Positions 1 to 6,621 of a stretch of 13,423 bases of DNA are shown here, piece by piece. The stretch lies in assembly GCA_934700385.1 (NCBI GenBank), contig CAKUXO010000029.1:1-13423 (forward strand). The letters run 5' to 3'. The notes under the pieces were generated by a model that was given only the letters and a program-made list of their open reading frames with translations, was not told the origin of the DNA and did no database searches. The first letter of the stretch is position 1. The number at the start of each line of letters is the position of its first letter. Source of the stretch: an uncultured Candidatus Melainabacteria bacterium (GTDB lineage Bacteria > Cyanobacteriota > Vampirovibrionia > Gastranaerophilales > Gastranaerophilaceae). A program made the translations under genes and the position numbers.

Positions 1-66
1 ATGTGTTAGCGCATAAACTTACTACATATTTCATTTTCGTATGAGTTAAATTTTGAAACTGCTTGT
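1..66. repeat. Left arm of a perfect 66-bp inverted repeat
   Basis: Positions 1-66 are the exact reverse complement of 13347-13412, with no mismatch. Inward, the match decays at once (67-72 still matches at 4 of 6), so the inner edge is sharp. The outer edge cannot be seen because the window starts here. The arm lies 42 bp beyond the stop codon of the tyrosine recombinase gene. It contains GCGCATAA (9-16) and ATGAGTTAAAT (41-51), which look like the two halves of a Xer dif site but are 24 bp apart instead of the usual arrangement around a 6-bp centre. No transposase or IS-like gene accompanies it. It could be a recombination site, one copy of a dispersed chromosomal repeat, or a repeat at which an assembly broke. 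Confidence 0.95.
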
Positions 67-108
67 GGACACAGCCTGCACACCATTCTATTATATTTCA
101 ATTCTACT

Positions 109-1008
109 CTAAACCTCATCTCCGTGAGGGTGAGAGGTGCTATAAACTTCTTTTAATCTCTTAATTGAAACGTGTGTATAAATTTGAGTATTCTTAATGC
201 TTGAGTGCCCTAAAAGCTCTTGAACAACTCTTAAATCAGCGCCATGTTCAAGAAGTTTTGTTGCAAAGCTGTGTCTAAAAACGTGAGGGGTGACGTGTTT
301 TGTAAAAGAAATATTCAAAAGACATTGTTTAAGGGCTTTTCTGATACTTTGATTTTGCAAACGAAAACCGTTATAGTTAATAAACAAAGGGCTTTGGGGG
401 GTTTTTTCTTTAGGATTAATTAAATCTGCCACATTATTAATATAATTTAAAAGATTTTCTTTTGTTTTATCAGGAATTAAAACAATCCTTTCTTTTGCCC
501 CTTTACCAAAAACCTTGATTTCATTTTGTTCTAAATTAAGATTTTCATAATTCAAGCCAGATAATTCACTTATTCTCATTCCTGAAACCCATAAAAGTTC
601 AAGAATTATTCTATTTCTAAAACCTGCTGGGGTATCAATTTTAATTCCACGCAAGATATTTTCAACTTCATCTTCATATAAAAAATCGGGCAAAGCCTTA
701 TTTTGCTTAGGGATAGGAATTAAATCCGCAGGATTGTATTCAATTAGTTCTTCTTGATATAAAAATTTATAAAAGGCACGGATTGAAGCGATTTTTCTAG
801 CTATTGTTGTTTTTGTGTAATTAATTTGACTAATAAAATAAAGATATTCGCTGAATTTTTCAGGCTCAATTTTAATTAAATTATCTTCTCCAAGCCAAAG
901 CATAAAGGTATAAACATCGGCGCAATAGGCTCTTACTGTGTGGTTTGAAAAGTTTTTTTCACTTTTTAAATATATTTTAAAATCATCTAAAAGTTCTCGG
1001 TTATCCAT
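109..1008 (-). CDS. xerC: XerC/XerD-type tyrosine recombinase
   Basis: This is a site-specific DNA recombinase of the integrase (tyrosine) family, acting on DNA in the cytoplasm. At 299 aa it has the normal XerC/XerD length. Residues 5-90 form the SAM-like, core-binding N-terminal domain. The catalytic domain follows with all expected active-site residues visible: R145 in GMRISEL, K169 in GKGAKER, H242 and R245 in PHVFRHSFAT, H268 in LLGHSS and the nucleophile Y277 in QIYTHV. The HPHG ending resembles the HPRG/HPRA tails of Xer proteins. The ATG lies 3 bp after the stop of the upstream prepilin gene, so it is probably the last cistron of that operon. It may be the housekeeping dimer-resolving recombinase or a dedicated one; XerC and XerD are hard to separate by eye, so the symbol is tentative. 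Its 3' end is 42 bp from the left arm of a long inverted repeat. Confidence 0.9.
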   Translation of the reverse strand: MDNRELLDDFKIYLKSEKNFSNHTVRAYCADVYTFMLWLGEDNLIKIEPEKFSEYLYFISQINYTKTTIARKIASIRAFYKFLYQEELIEYNPADLIPIPKQNKALPDFLYEDEVENILRGIKIDTPAGFRNRIILELLWVSGMRISELSGLNYENLNLEQNEIKVFGKGAKERIVLIPDKTKENLLNYINNVADLINPKEKTPQSPLFINYNGFRLQNQSIRKALKQCLLNISFTKHVTPHVFRHSFATKLLEHGADLRVVQELLGHSSIKNTQIYTHVSIKRLKEVYSTSHPHGDEV

Positions 1009-1011
1009 AAA

Positions 1012-1644
1012 TTATTTAATTCCATTTTTGCCGATTGAAATAATATATTGGTCAATTCCTAAAACATTAGGGCTATCTTGAGAATTAACATCAAAAAAGA
1101 TTAAGCCGCAGCTATTTTTAGCTGTGTTAGATTCTCTAAAAGAGGGGTTATAAATATAAGTTTCATTTGTTGTACAGTTTTTATTTAATTTAATAGCAAA
1201 AAATGTTCCATTTCTAATTACAAAATATTTTGGAAAATCTGAAATTTTTAACTTAACCCCACTTGAAACCTCAATTGTATCTGTTGAATTTTTAACTTCA
1301 GAACCAAGATAATCTGCTGAAACCGTTTTATTTCTAATTCCAATTAAGTTTTTTTTATATAAAGCAATTAATTTTTCATCTGCCCCCTCATCCACAATAG
1401 AAAAAACATTGTTTGAGCTATCTATTAAAGAAAAAAGGGAATAATGCTTTGAATTTTTAGCAATTAAATTCATAGTTGCAAAAGAAATTTGATTAAGCAT
1501 ATTAGCGCCATTTTTTTGCAAGGAGTCATTTCTTGCATTACTTGGTTTTAAATTAATTAAAACTATTGAAACGATAATGCTCGCAACAATCATAGCAACG
1601 AGCATTTCACCTAATGTATAAGCCTTTAAGTTATTTCTTTTCAT
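1012..1644 (-). CDS. Type IV prepilin/pseudopilin-like protein (A-Y-T-L-x-E variant)
   Basis: This 210-aa secreted or inner-membrane pilin-like subunit has a class III signal. A short basic leader (MKRNNLK) precedes A-Y-T-L-G-E, where a prepilin peptidase would cut between A and Y; E is at +5. A hydrophobic helix of about 20 residues follows, then a polar region and a globular tail. Tyr replaces the more usual Phe at +1. The C-terminus carries a paired-Cys region and the D-V-N-S-x-D-S-P-N-x-x-G-x-D-x-Y tail, a variant of the tail in its neighbours. Its ATG overlaps the previous gene's TAA by one base (TAATG), which suggests translational coupling. It is probably a minor pseudopilin of a type IV pilus or type II secretion-like machine; the exact role is unknown. 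Confidence 0.8.
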   Translation of the reverse strand: MKRNNLKAYTLGEMLVAMIVASIIVSIVLINLKPSNARNDSLQKNGANMLNQISFATMNLIAKNSKHYSLFSLIDSSNNVFSIVDEGADEKLIALYKKNLIGIRNKTVSADYLGSEVKNSTDTIEVSSGVKLKISDFPKYFVIRNGTFFAIKLNKNCTTNETYIYNPSFRESNTAKNSCGLIFFDVNSQDSPNVLGIDQYIISIGKNGIK

Positions 1645-2183
1645 TAACCTGCGTATTTAATTCCTGTTTTATCTAATGGGATTATAAATCTATCTGCACC
1701 CATGATATTTGGTCCATCTGCCCCATTTGTATCATAAAAAATAACAGCGCAATCAGAAGTTGTGTTTGTTGCTTCTGTTGGAGATTCCCCAGGGAACCAC
1801 ATTTGTTTCGCTGTTGATGCAGCGCCTTCAATTCTAACACAAGCGCCACTTTTTAAGAAGAAACTTGTTGTATCGTTTGCGCTACAATCAGAAGTTGTTG
1901 TTGCTTTTCTGGTTGCTGAAACATATTTTTTATACAACCCAGCCAAGGTTGCGTGGGCACATTGAGTAGAAGTTAAACTAGCTGTTGTTTGACTTCCTGT
2001 TTCATTAATTAAAATTTCAGTTGTAGCAGTATCGATGTCATATAAAACTTTTTTTGCTGCAACTTGTAAACCTTTTAGTTTAAATTCAGCAGGGCGTAGA
2101 GTTGTCATAGAAATAGCAGCAATTATACCAAGTATCGTTAGTACAATTAAAACTTCTGCTAATGTAAATGCTTTTTTATTCAT
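1644..2183 (-). CDS. Type IV prepilin/pseudopilin, tandem paralogue A
   Basis: This 179-aa pilin-like protein has leader MNKK, cleavage site A|FTLAEVL and a hydrophobic helix to about residue 28. The first 76 residues are identical to those of the next upstream gene (2199-2720), while the C-terminal half diverges and carries small insertions. Four cysteines (in QCA, DC, GAC and DCA contexts) could form disulfides after export. The tail D-T-N-G-A-D-G-P-N-x-x-G-A-D-R-F is the conserved signature of this pilin group, plausibly a Ca-binding or folding element as known for some type II pseudopilins. AAAGGA lies 14 nt upstream of the ATG, in the 15-bp gap after paralogue B. It is likely a structural or minor pilin; which one is not evident. 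Confidence 0.85.
   Translation of the reverse strand: MNKKAFTLAEVLIVLTILGIIAAISMTTLRPAEFKLKGLQVAAKKVLYDIDTATTEILINETGSQTTASLTSTQCAHATLAGLYKKYVSATRKATTTSDCSANDTTSFFLKSGACVRIEGAASTAKQMWFPGESPTEATNTTSDCAVIFYDTNGADGPNIMGADRFIIPLDKTGIKYAG
1956..2183. repeat. Direct repeat copy 1: 5' end of prepilin paralogue A
   Basis: These 228 bp encode the first 76 residues of paralogue A and align without gaps to 2493-2720, offset by 537 bp. About ten nucleotide differences can be counted and all are synonymous, since the two peptides are identical. The homology stretch is long enough for unequal crossing-over or gene conversion. Confidence 0.9.
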
Positions 2184-2198
2184 TGTTATTTTTGTCCT

Positions 2199-2720
2199 TT
2201 AGTTAGCGTATTTAATTCCTGTTGTATCTAATGGAATTACAAATCTATCGGCACCAATGATATTTGGTCCATCAGCACCATTTGTATCATAATAAATTAA
2301 AGCACAATTTGGTTTTGTATTTGTATCAGCTGTTTCTTCAGGAAATCTTGTAGCAGTGTCCTTGGTTGGTGCATCTGATATACCTATACAAGCACCACTT
2401 TTAAGATAAAATTTTGTAGTACCAGACCAACAATCTCCTGTTTTTCTTGTAGCAGAAAGATATTTTTTATATAACCCAGCTAAAGCTGCATTAGCACATT
2501 GAGTAGAAGTTAAACTTGCCGTTGTTTGGCTGCCTGTTTCATTAATTAAAATTTCAGTTGTAGCAGTATCTATGTCATACAATACTTTTTTTGCCGCAAC
2601 TTGTAAACCTTTTAGTTTAAATTCAGCAGGGCGTAGAGTTGTCATAGAAATAGCAGCAATTATACCAAGTATTGTAAGTACAATTAAAACTTCTGCTAAT
2701 GTAAATGCTTTTTTATTCAT
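2199..2720 (-). CDS. Type IV prepilin/pseudopilin, tandem paralogue B
   Basis: This 173-aa paralogue shares leader, cleavage site (A|FTLAEVL), membrane helix and the first 76 residues exactly with the gene downstream. It diverges from about residue 77 (N-A-A versus H-A-T), with a shorter variable section but the same cysteine spacing pattern and the D-T-N-G-A-D-G-P-N-x-x-G-A-D-R-F tail. The start is supported by AAAGGA placed 9 nt upstream of the ATG in the 10-bp gap after the preceding prepilin gene and its stop. The pair arose by tandem duplication. The role as a pilin or pseudopilin subunit follows from the class III signal; the assembly system is not encoded in this window. Confidence 0.85.
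   Translation of the reverse strand: MNKKAFTLAEVLIVLTILGIIAAISMTTLRPAEFKLKGLQVAAKKVLYDIDTATTEILINETGSQTTASLTSTQCANAALAGLYKKYLSATRKTGDCWSGTTKFYLKSGACIGISDAPTKDTATRFPEETADTNTKPNCALIYYDTNGADGPNIIGADRFVIPLDTTGIKYAN
2493..2720. repeat. Direct repeat copy 2: 5' end of prepilin paralogue B
   Basis: This is the partner of 1956-2183, in the same orientation. It covers the leader, the membrane helix and the first part of the soluble domain of paralogue B. Past its end the two genes are still homologous in protein (GLYKKY-x-SATRK) but no longer near-identical in DNA. Confidence 0.9.
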
Positions 2721-2730
2721 AATTTTTCCT

Positions 2731-3369
2731 TTAAATATATTTCATAAATTTTGCGTCAAAAGGGAAGATAAATTGATCTGAACCTAATTTGTTTGGTTTT
2801 TTATATCCATTTACATCAACAAAAAAAGCCCCGCAAGTATTTTCCACATTCACTGTTACTTCTTTATCTGGTAAAATTTGCAAAGGTTCAGCAGTTGTGC
2901 AATTGCCATTTAATTTAAACCCTAAAAGAACACCGTTACTCATAAAATAAAAATGAGAATATGAAGCGTTTAAAACAACTCCTGTTTTAGTTTTATCCGG
3001 TTTAATTATTTCAGAAGTATAATAGTCAGCTTCTTTAGTTTGGTCAATTGCTGTACCGTTATCTTGAACATATTTTTTAATAATTGGAACAAATCTATCT
3101 ATAGCGTTTTCATCAGTTATATTAAATTGTCCCGTTGCATCTTTAAGTTGTAAAATATTATCAAAATCAGAATCGTTAATATACATCTGAGAAATTGCTT
3201 CTGTAATATTTTGTTGAGTTTTTTTAGCTAACGTCATCATCGCTTCTTTTGAAGCGTCAACGGGTTTTATAACCCCAATTATAATTGTAGCCACAATGCC
3301 TAAAACAATAATGGTAACTATTGCTTCTGTTAAAGTAAAGGCTTTTAATTTATTTTGCAGATTATTCAT
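2731..3369 (-). CDS. Type IV prepilin/pseudopilin-like protein, first gene of the operon
   Basis: This 212-aa protein has leader MNNLQNKLK, the class III site A|FTLTEAI and a hydrophobic helix to about residue 31. The soluble domain ends with a Cys-x-x-x-F-F-V-D-V-N-G-x-x-x-P-N-x-x-G-x-D-Q-F tail shared with its neighbours. It is the promoter-proximal gene of a minus-strand run that continues through three more prepilins to the tyrosine recombinase with gaps of at most 15 bp. No Shine-Dalgarno sequence precedes the ATG. Instead TATAAT sits exactly 6 nt upstream, so the message may be leaderless. It is likely a pseudopilin or minor pilin; its partner machinery is outside this window. Confidence 0.82.
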   Translation of the reverse strand: MNNLQNKLKAFTLTEAIVTIIVLGIVATIIIGVIKPVDASKEAMMTLAKKTQQNITEAISQMYINDSDFDNILQLKDATGQFNITDENAIDRFVPIIKKYVQDNGTAIDQTKEADYYTSEIIKPDKTKTGVVLNASYSHFYFMSNGVLLGFKLNGNCTTAEPLQILPDKEVTVNVENTCGAFFVDVNGYKKPNKLGSDQFIFPFDAKFMKYI

Positions 3370-3375
3370 AATTTT

Positions 3376-3381
3376 ATTATA
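3376..3381 (-). promoter_or_regulatory. Candidate -10 box (possible leaderless start) of the prepilin-recombinase operon
   Basis: TATAAT read on the minus strand ends 6 nt before the ATG at 3369, which would place transcription start at or next to the start codon. No convincing -35 box is seen. A second TATAAT at 3400-3405 (minus) would give a leader of roughly 24 nt instead, but that leader would still lack a Shine-Dalgarno sequence. Confidence 0.45.
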
Positions 3382-3462
3382 CAGTATTTATTTTGCTATA
3401 TTATAAAATTCCTCTATTTGTAGGACTTTAAACACATTTTAGTTATTTTTCAAAGATTATAT

Positions 3463-3471
3463 TGATATAAT
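3463..3471 (+). promoter_or_regulatory. Extended -10 promoter for the plus-strand prepilin
   Basis: TGATATAAT (3463-3471) is an extended -10 element (TGnTATAAT) 23 nt upstream of the ATG at 3495. The -35 region is weak, which is typical for extended -10 promoters. Between it and the start codon lies GGAG at 3486-3489, spaced 5 nt from the ATG, so this gene has a normal leader. Confidence 0.55.
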
Positions 3472-3494
3472 GATTTTATATTGTTGGAGTTTTT

Positions 3495-4091
3495 ATGAAG
3501 AAAAAACTTTATGCGTTTACATTAGCTGAAACCTTGATTGTACTTTGTGCAATCGCTTTTGTAATGACAATTACTATCGCAAACACGGTTAATTCTAAAA
3601 GTTTCAAAGAAAGACAACTCCATGTTACATCTGAAACCTTTTATGCTAATGTTTCAAACGCTTTTCATCAAATTCTTCTAAATGAAATTCCTAATGTTAA
3701 TCTTGCTAATATGCCTGATTACAATAATGACGGAGTAATTAATTCAGATGATTTAAAATCTTATTTTGTTAAATATTTAGAAGGTGACAGCGCAAGTTGT
3801 AATGAAATTAATGGCTACACCCCTGAAAACATTAAATCAATTGCTTCAAATGCAAGAATTGAACCCGCTTGCGGAGAGTTTATTCCAAAATTCAAAGCAG
3901 CATTTTATTTTGATAAAACTTGCAGCTTAAAAAGTGTGCCAATTAAAGAATATTTTGACCCTAATAATTCAGAACTAAGAGGGGGCGATTATTTATGTGG
4001 TTTTATTGTTTTTGCTTATGATGGTTCTTCTGAAAAAGAATTAGGCAAAGATGTTTTCTTAATTGGTCTTGGCAAAAGTAATATAAAATAA
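3495..4091 (+). CDS. Prepilin-like protein with an EF-hand-like loop
   Basis: This 198-aa protein has leader MKKKLY, the class III site A|FTLAETL and a hydrophobic helix to about residue 29, so it is predicted to be processed by prepilin peptidase. Residues 75-86 read D-Y-N-N-D-G-V-I-N-S-D-D, a full match to the D-x-N-x-D-G-x-I-x-x-x-D calcium loop of dockerins and EF-hands. The tail (C168-G-F-I-V-F, then D-G-x-x-x-x-x-x-G-K-D-V-F) is a degenerate form of the signature in the four minus-strand prepilins. The start is set by GGAG 5 nt upstream. The gene is divergent from the prepilin operon and its last 33 bp overlap the 3' end of the opposing gene. It is likely a minor pilin or pseudopilin; an adhesive role is only conceivable. 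Confidence 0.8.
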   Translation: MKKKLYAFTLAETLIVLCAIAFVMTITIANTVNSKSFKERQLHVTSETFYANVSNAFHQILLNEIPNVNLANMPDYNNDGVINSDDLKSYFVKYLEGDSASCNEINGYTPENIKSIASNARIEPACGEFIPKFKAAFYFDKTCSLKSVPIKEYFDPNNSELRGGDYLCGFIVFAYDGSSEKELGKDVFLIGLGKSNIK

Positions 4092-4931
4092 ACCAAAGTG
4101 AATATCGTGTTCTTGTTTTAATTCTTCAAAATCAAACTTTTTAGAATTTAAAAGGTTATATTTTAAAACAAAAGAAGAACTTACAAGAATTTTATTTTTA
4201 ATTTTTAAATCGTTAATCTGATTTAAAATTTCATAAGCACTTGGGTTACTTTTTGCTTCAGATTCAGTTATAAATGAAAAATTAAAAGAAGTTTTTATGT
4301 TATTTTTTTGATTAGCCTGACTAAAAATCATATAAATTTTTATAAAATCTTCAATGAAATTATCAAGTTCTTCTTGCTTTACTTTTTTAAAAAATATTTT
4401 ATCTTTAACAATAAATTCAACATCAGAATATTTTTGCGCTAATTTTTGTGAAATTAATTGGCAATATTCATTTTTTAATCTCTCAATTTTTAGGTTATCT
4501 TTTTCAAGACAATTTTCAAAAGAAATTTCAAAAAGCCCATAGTTTTCTTTTTCTTCATTTTGTTTGATATTAGGCTCTTTAACTGTTAAATTAACATTTT
4601 CAATATTTTTAATGTCATCATTAATATCAATAACTTGGCTTTTTAAATCTTGCAAAAATTCATCGGCTTTATAGGCAAAAAATGCAATAATAAAGCAAAA
4701 TAAAGCACTTAAAATATGACCTATTGAAATTTTTAAATTATAAGAATTTAAAAAAGAAAAGAAAGTCATAAAATAATTAGGTAAATAGCCCAAGTAATGG
4801 CTAATTAAATCAAAAACATTGATGTTAATGAAATAAATAAACCAATTAATTAAATATACAAATCCAAAAATTGGAGATGTAAATTTAAAAAATTTTGCAA
4901 TTATTATTAAAAATTTTATTGAAAATCCCAT
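4059..4931 (-). CDS. Membrane-anchored protein of unknown function; possible degenerate class III cyclase-like domain
   Basis: This 290-aa protein is not recognised with confidence. Residues 5-35 and about 68-87 are strongly hydrophobic and probably cross the membrane, followed by a short charged linker (90-130) and a soluble domain (131-290). The order of elements in the soluble domain recalls class III adenylate/guanylate cyclases: an opening F-E-I-S-F strand, V-E-F-I-V-K-D-K-I-F-F near 171-181, and Q-I-N-D-L-x-x-x-x-K-I-L-V-S-S near 238-252, where cyclases have a gDgl-F strand and an N-x-A-x-R-L-x-x-x-A-x-x-G-x-I-L-V-S stretch. The metal-binding aspartates are not evident, so any such domain would be inactive or regulatory. 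The ATG overlaps the end of panC by 16 bp, so it is co-translated with the pantothenate genes. Its 3' end overlaps the opposing prepilin gene by 33 bp. Confidence 0.6.
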   Translation of the reverse strand: MGFSIKFLIIIAKFFKFTSPIFGFVYLINWFIYFININVFDLISHYLGYLPNYFMTFFSFLNSYNLKISIGHILSALFCFIIAFFAYKADEFLQDLKSQVIDINDDIKNIENVNLTVKEPNIKQNEEKENYGLFEISFENCLEKDNLKIERLKNEYCQLISQKLAQKYSDVEFIVKDKIFFKKVKQEELDNFIEDFIKIYMIFSQANQKNNIKTSFNFSFITESEAKSNPSAYEILNQINDLKIKNKILVSSSFVLKYNLLNSKKFDFEELKQEHDIHFGLFYITFAKTN

Positions 4932-5764
4932 AAAATAATGTTATCTATCAACCTTGTTTTAGTTTCAGGAGTCCTTGCAGCTATTAAAACAAGGGTGTTT
5001 TTGTTAATTTCATCTTGTATTACAAACGTATCTTTATCGACAAATTCAATGTATTCGACATCTAAATTTTCCATCATTTTAAGACAATTGTCAACAATTG
5101 CCCTTTTAGTTGCCAAGTTTTGTTTTGCCAATTTTTGCGCTTCAAAAAGTGATTTTGAAATTGAAAGCGCAAGTTTTCTTTCATTTTGTGTTAGATATTT
5201 ATTTCTGCTTGAAAGCGCTAAGTTATCTTCTTCACGAACTATTGGACAAGGGATTATTTCAATATCAAAATTTAAGTCTTTAACCATTTTTTTGATAATG
5301 AAAAGTTGTTGTGCGTCTTTTTGTCCAAAATATGCTCTTTGCGCTTTTGTTAGGTTGAATAGTTTGGCTACAACACTGCAAACCCCGTCAAAATGCCCTG
5401 CTCTTGATTTTCCACAAAGTTTATCAACTGCTTCATAAGGTGGACAAATTAAGGTTAAATTATTTTTATCCCCATCATACATTTCATCAACTTTTGGCGC
5501 AAAAACGATTTTAACCCCAGCTTCTTCACATAATTTTGCATCTTGTTGAAGTTGGCGAGGATATTTATCTAAATCTTCACCTTGGCAAAATTGAATTGGG
5601 TTAACAAAGATTGAAACAACTGCGTTATTGTTTTCTTTAACAGCTTTATCGATTAATGATTTATGTCCGTTATGAAGTGCGCCCATTGTTGGTACAAGCC
5701 CGATTGAGCCATTTAATTTTTTAATTTCTTCTTTTAATTCCTTAATATTATCTATAATTTTCAA
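4916..5764 (-). CDS. panC: Pantothenate synthetase (pantoate-beta-alanine ligase)
   Basis: This enzyme joins pantoate and beta-alanine using ATP through a pantoyl-adenylate, the last step of pantothenate (CoA precursor) synthesis in the cytoplasm. The 282 aa is the normal length. Motifs: VPTMGALHNGH (24-34) with the HIGH-like nucleotide-binding pair H31/H34, FVNPIQF (53-59), GHFDGV (123-128), FGQKDAQQ (146-153) and the KMSKS-like region SSRNKYL (185-191). The start is TTG, not ATG: it gives the family-typical MKII N-terminus and has AAGGAG at 5775-5780, 10 nt upstream. The start overlaps the end of panB by 17 bp, so translation is probably coupled. panD and panE are not in the window. Confidence 0.96.
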   Translation of the reverse strand: MKIIDNIKELKEEIKKLNGSIGLVPTMGALHNGHKSLIDKAVKENNNAVVSIFVNPIQFCQGEDLDKYPRQLQQDAKLCEEAGVKIVFAPKVDEMYDGDKNNLTLICPPYEAVDKLCGKSRAGHFDGVCSVVAKLFNLTKAQRAYFGQKDAQQLFIIKKMVKDLNFDIEIIPCPIVREEDNLALSSRNKYLTQNERKLALSISKSLFEAQKLAKQNLATKRAIVDNCLKMMENLDVEYIEFVDKDTFVIQDEINKNTLVLIAARTPETKTRLIDNIILWDFQ

Positions 5765-6584
5765 GTTTTTCTATCTCCTTAGTGTCTAGCGTAAATGATT
5801 CTTTAACATTTGGAAAAGCGCCCGATTCAACATCTTGGCAAAATGCTTTTGCTACGTTAAAAATAATATCTTTTAGGCTTGAATATTGTCTTGCAAACTT
5901 TGGTTTAAAGCGGTCATATTTCCCAAGTAAGTCATCTGAAACTAGTACCTGACCATCACAGAACTTGCCCCCACCAATTCCAATAGTCGGAATTCTTAAT
6001 CTTTGGGAAATAAATTGGCTTGATTGAAGCGGCAACATTTCAAGAACAATTGCAAAACATCCGGCACTTTGTAATCTTAGTGCGTCTTTTAAAATATCAA
6101 TTGTTCTATCTGCGTCTTTTCCTTGAATTTTATGACCCCCAAGAGAATTTATGCTCATCGGAGTAAAGCCAAGATGACCCATTACAGGAATGCCATTTTG
6201 AGTTAAATGTTTTATGTTTTCAATTGTAAAATCAGAACTTCCCTCAAGTTTAATTGCGTTTGCGCCTGCTTTTATAAATTCACAAGCATTTTTCATTGTT
6301 TCAACTTTATCTATTTGAAAACTCATAAAAGGCATATCTGCAACAACAAGCGCCGATTCAACCGCACGAGAAACCGCACGCACAAAAACAAGCATTTCTT
6401 CCATACCGATATCGGTTGTGTTATTGTAGCCAAGTGCAACTTGCGCTAGGGAATCTCCAATTAAAATCATATCAACACCGGCTTGGTCTATGTATTTAGC
6501 GGTAGAATAGTCATAAGCCGTCAAGACGGTAATTTTTTTACCTTCTTTTTTATAATTTTGTATTTTTTGAATACTTTTTCTCAT
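5748..6584 (-). CDS. panB: 3-methyl-2-oxobutanoate hydroxymethyltransferase
   Basis: This enzyme transfers a hydroxymethyl group from 5,10-methylene-THF to 2-oxoisovalerate to make ketopantoate, the first committed step of pantothenate synthesis. The 278 aa is the usual length. Visible motifs: TAYDYSTAK (22-30), IGDSLAQV with metal ligand D44, VADMPF with metal ligand D83, IKLEG (111-115), GHLGFTP (136-142), VLEMLP with catalytic E182, and GIGGGKFCDGQVLV (202-215). The family usually has GAG rather than GGG in the last motif. It lies 37 bp downstream of yvcK and overlaps panC. No strong Shine-Dalgarno sequence is seen before the ATG. Confidence 0.97.
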   Translation of the reverse strand: MRKSIQKIQNYKKEGKKITVLTAYDYSTAKYIDQAGVDMILIGDSLAQVALGYNNTTDIGMEEMLVFVRAVSRAVESALVVADMPFMSFQIDKVETMKNACEFIKAGANAIKLEGSSDFTIENIKHLTQNGIPVMGHLGFTPMSINSLGGHKIQGKDADRTIDILKDALRLQSAGCFAIVLEMLPLQSSQFISQRLRIPTIGIGGGKFCDGQVLVSDDLLGKYDRFKPKFARQYSSLKDIIFNVAKAFCQDVESGAFPNVKESFTLDTKEIEKLENYR

Positions 6585-6621
6585 CTGACTTATTTATTCT
6601 ATCTCTAATTTATGGGTGAAA

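Noticed and set aside
114..129. Small hairpin (CCTCA, 6-nt loop, TGAGG) at the 3' end of the recombinase gene as a terminator
   Set aside because: The stem is only 5 bp, it lies inside the coding region, and no T-run follows it on the minus strand.
1762..1965. Plus-strand open frame opposite prepilin paralogue A, and similar frames opposite purB, ribBA, panB, panC, yvcK and the Ser/Thr-rich gene
   Set aside because: Each is antisense to a gene with clear family motifs, lacks a ribosome binding site or recognisable domain, and has composition expected of a shadow frame.
4062..4097. TTGGT/ACCAA pairing as a bidirectional terminator between the convergent genes
   Set aside because: Five base pairs with a loop of about 25 nt and no T-run is not credible.
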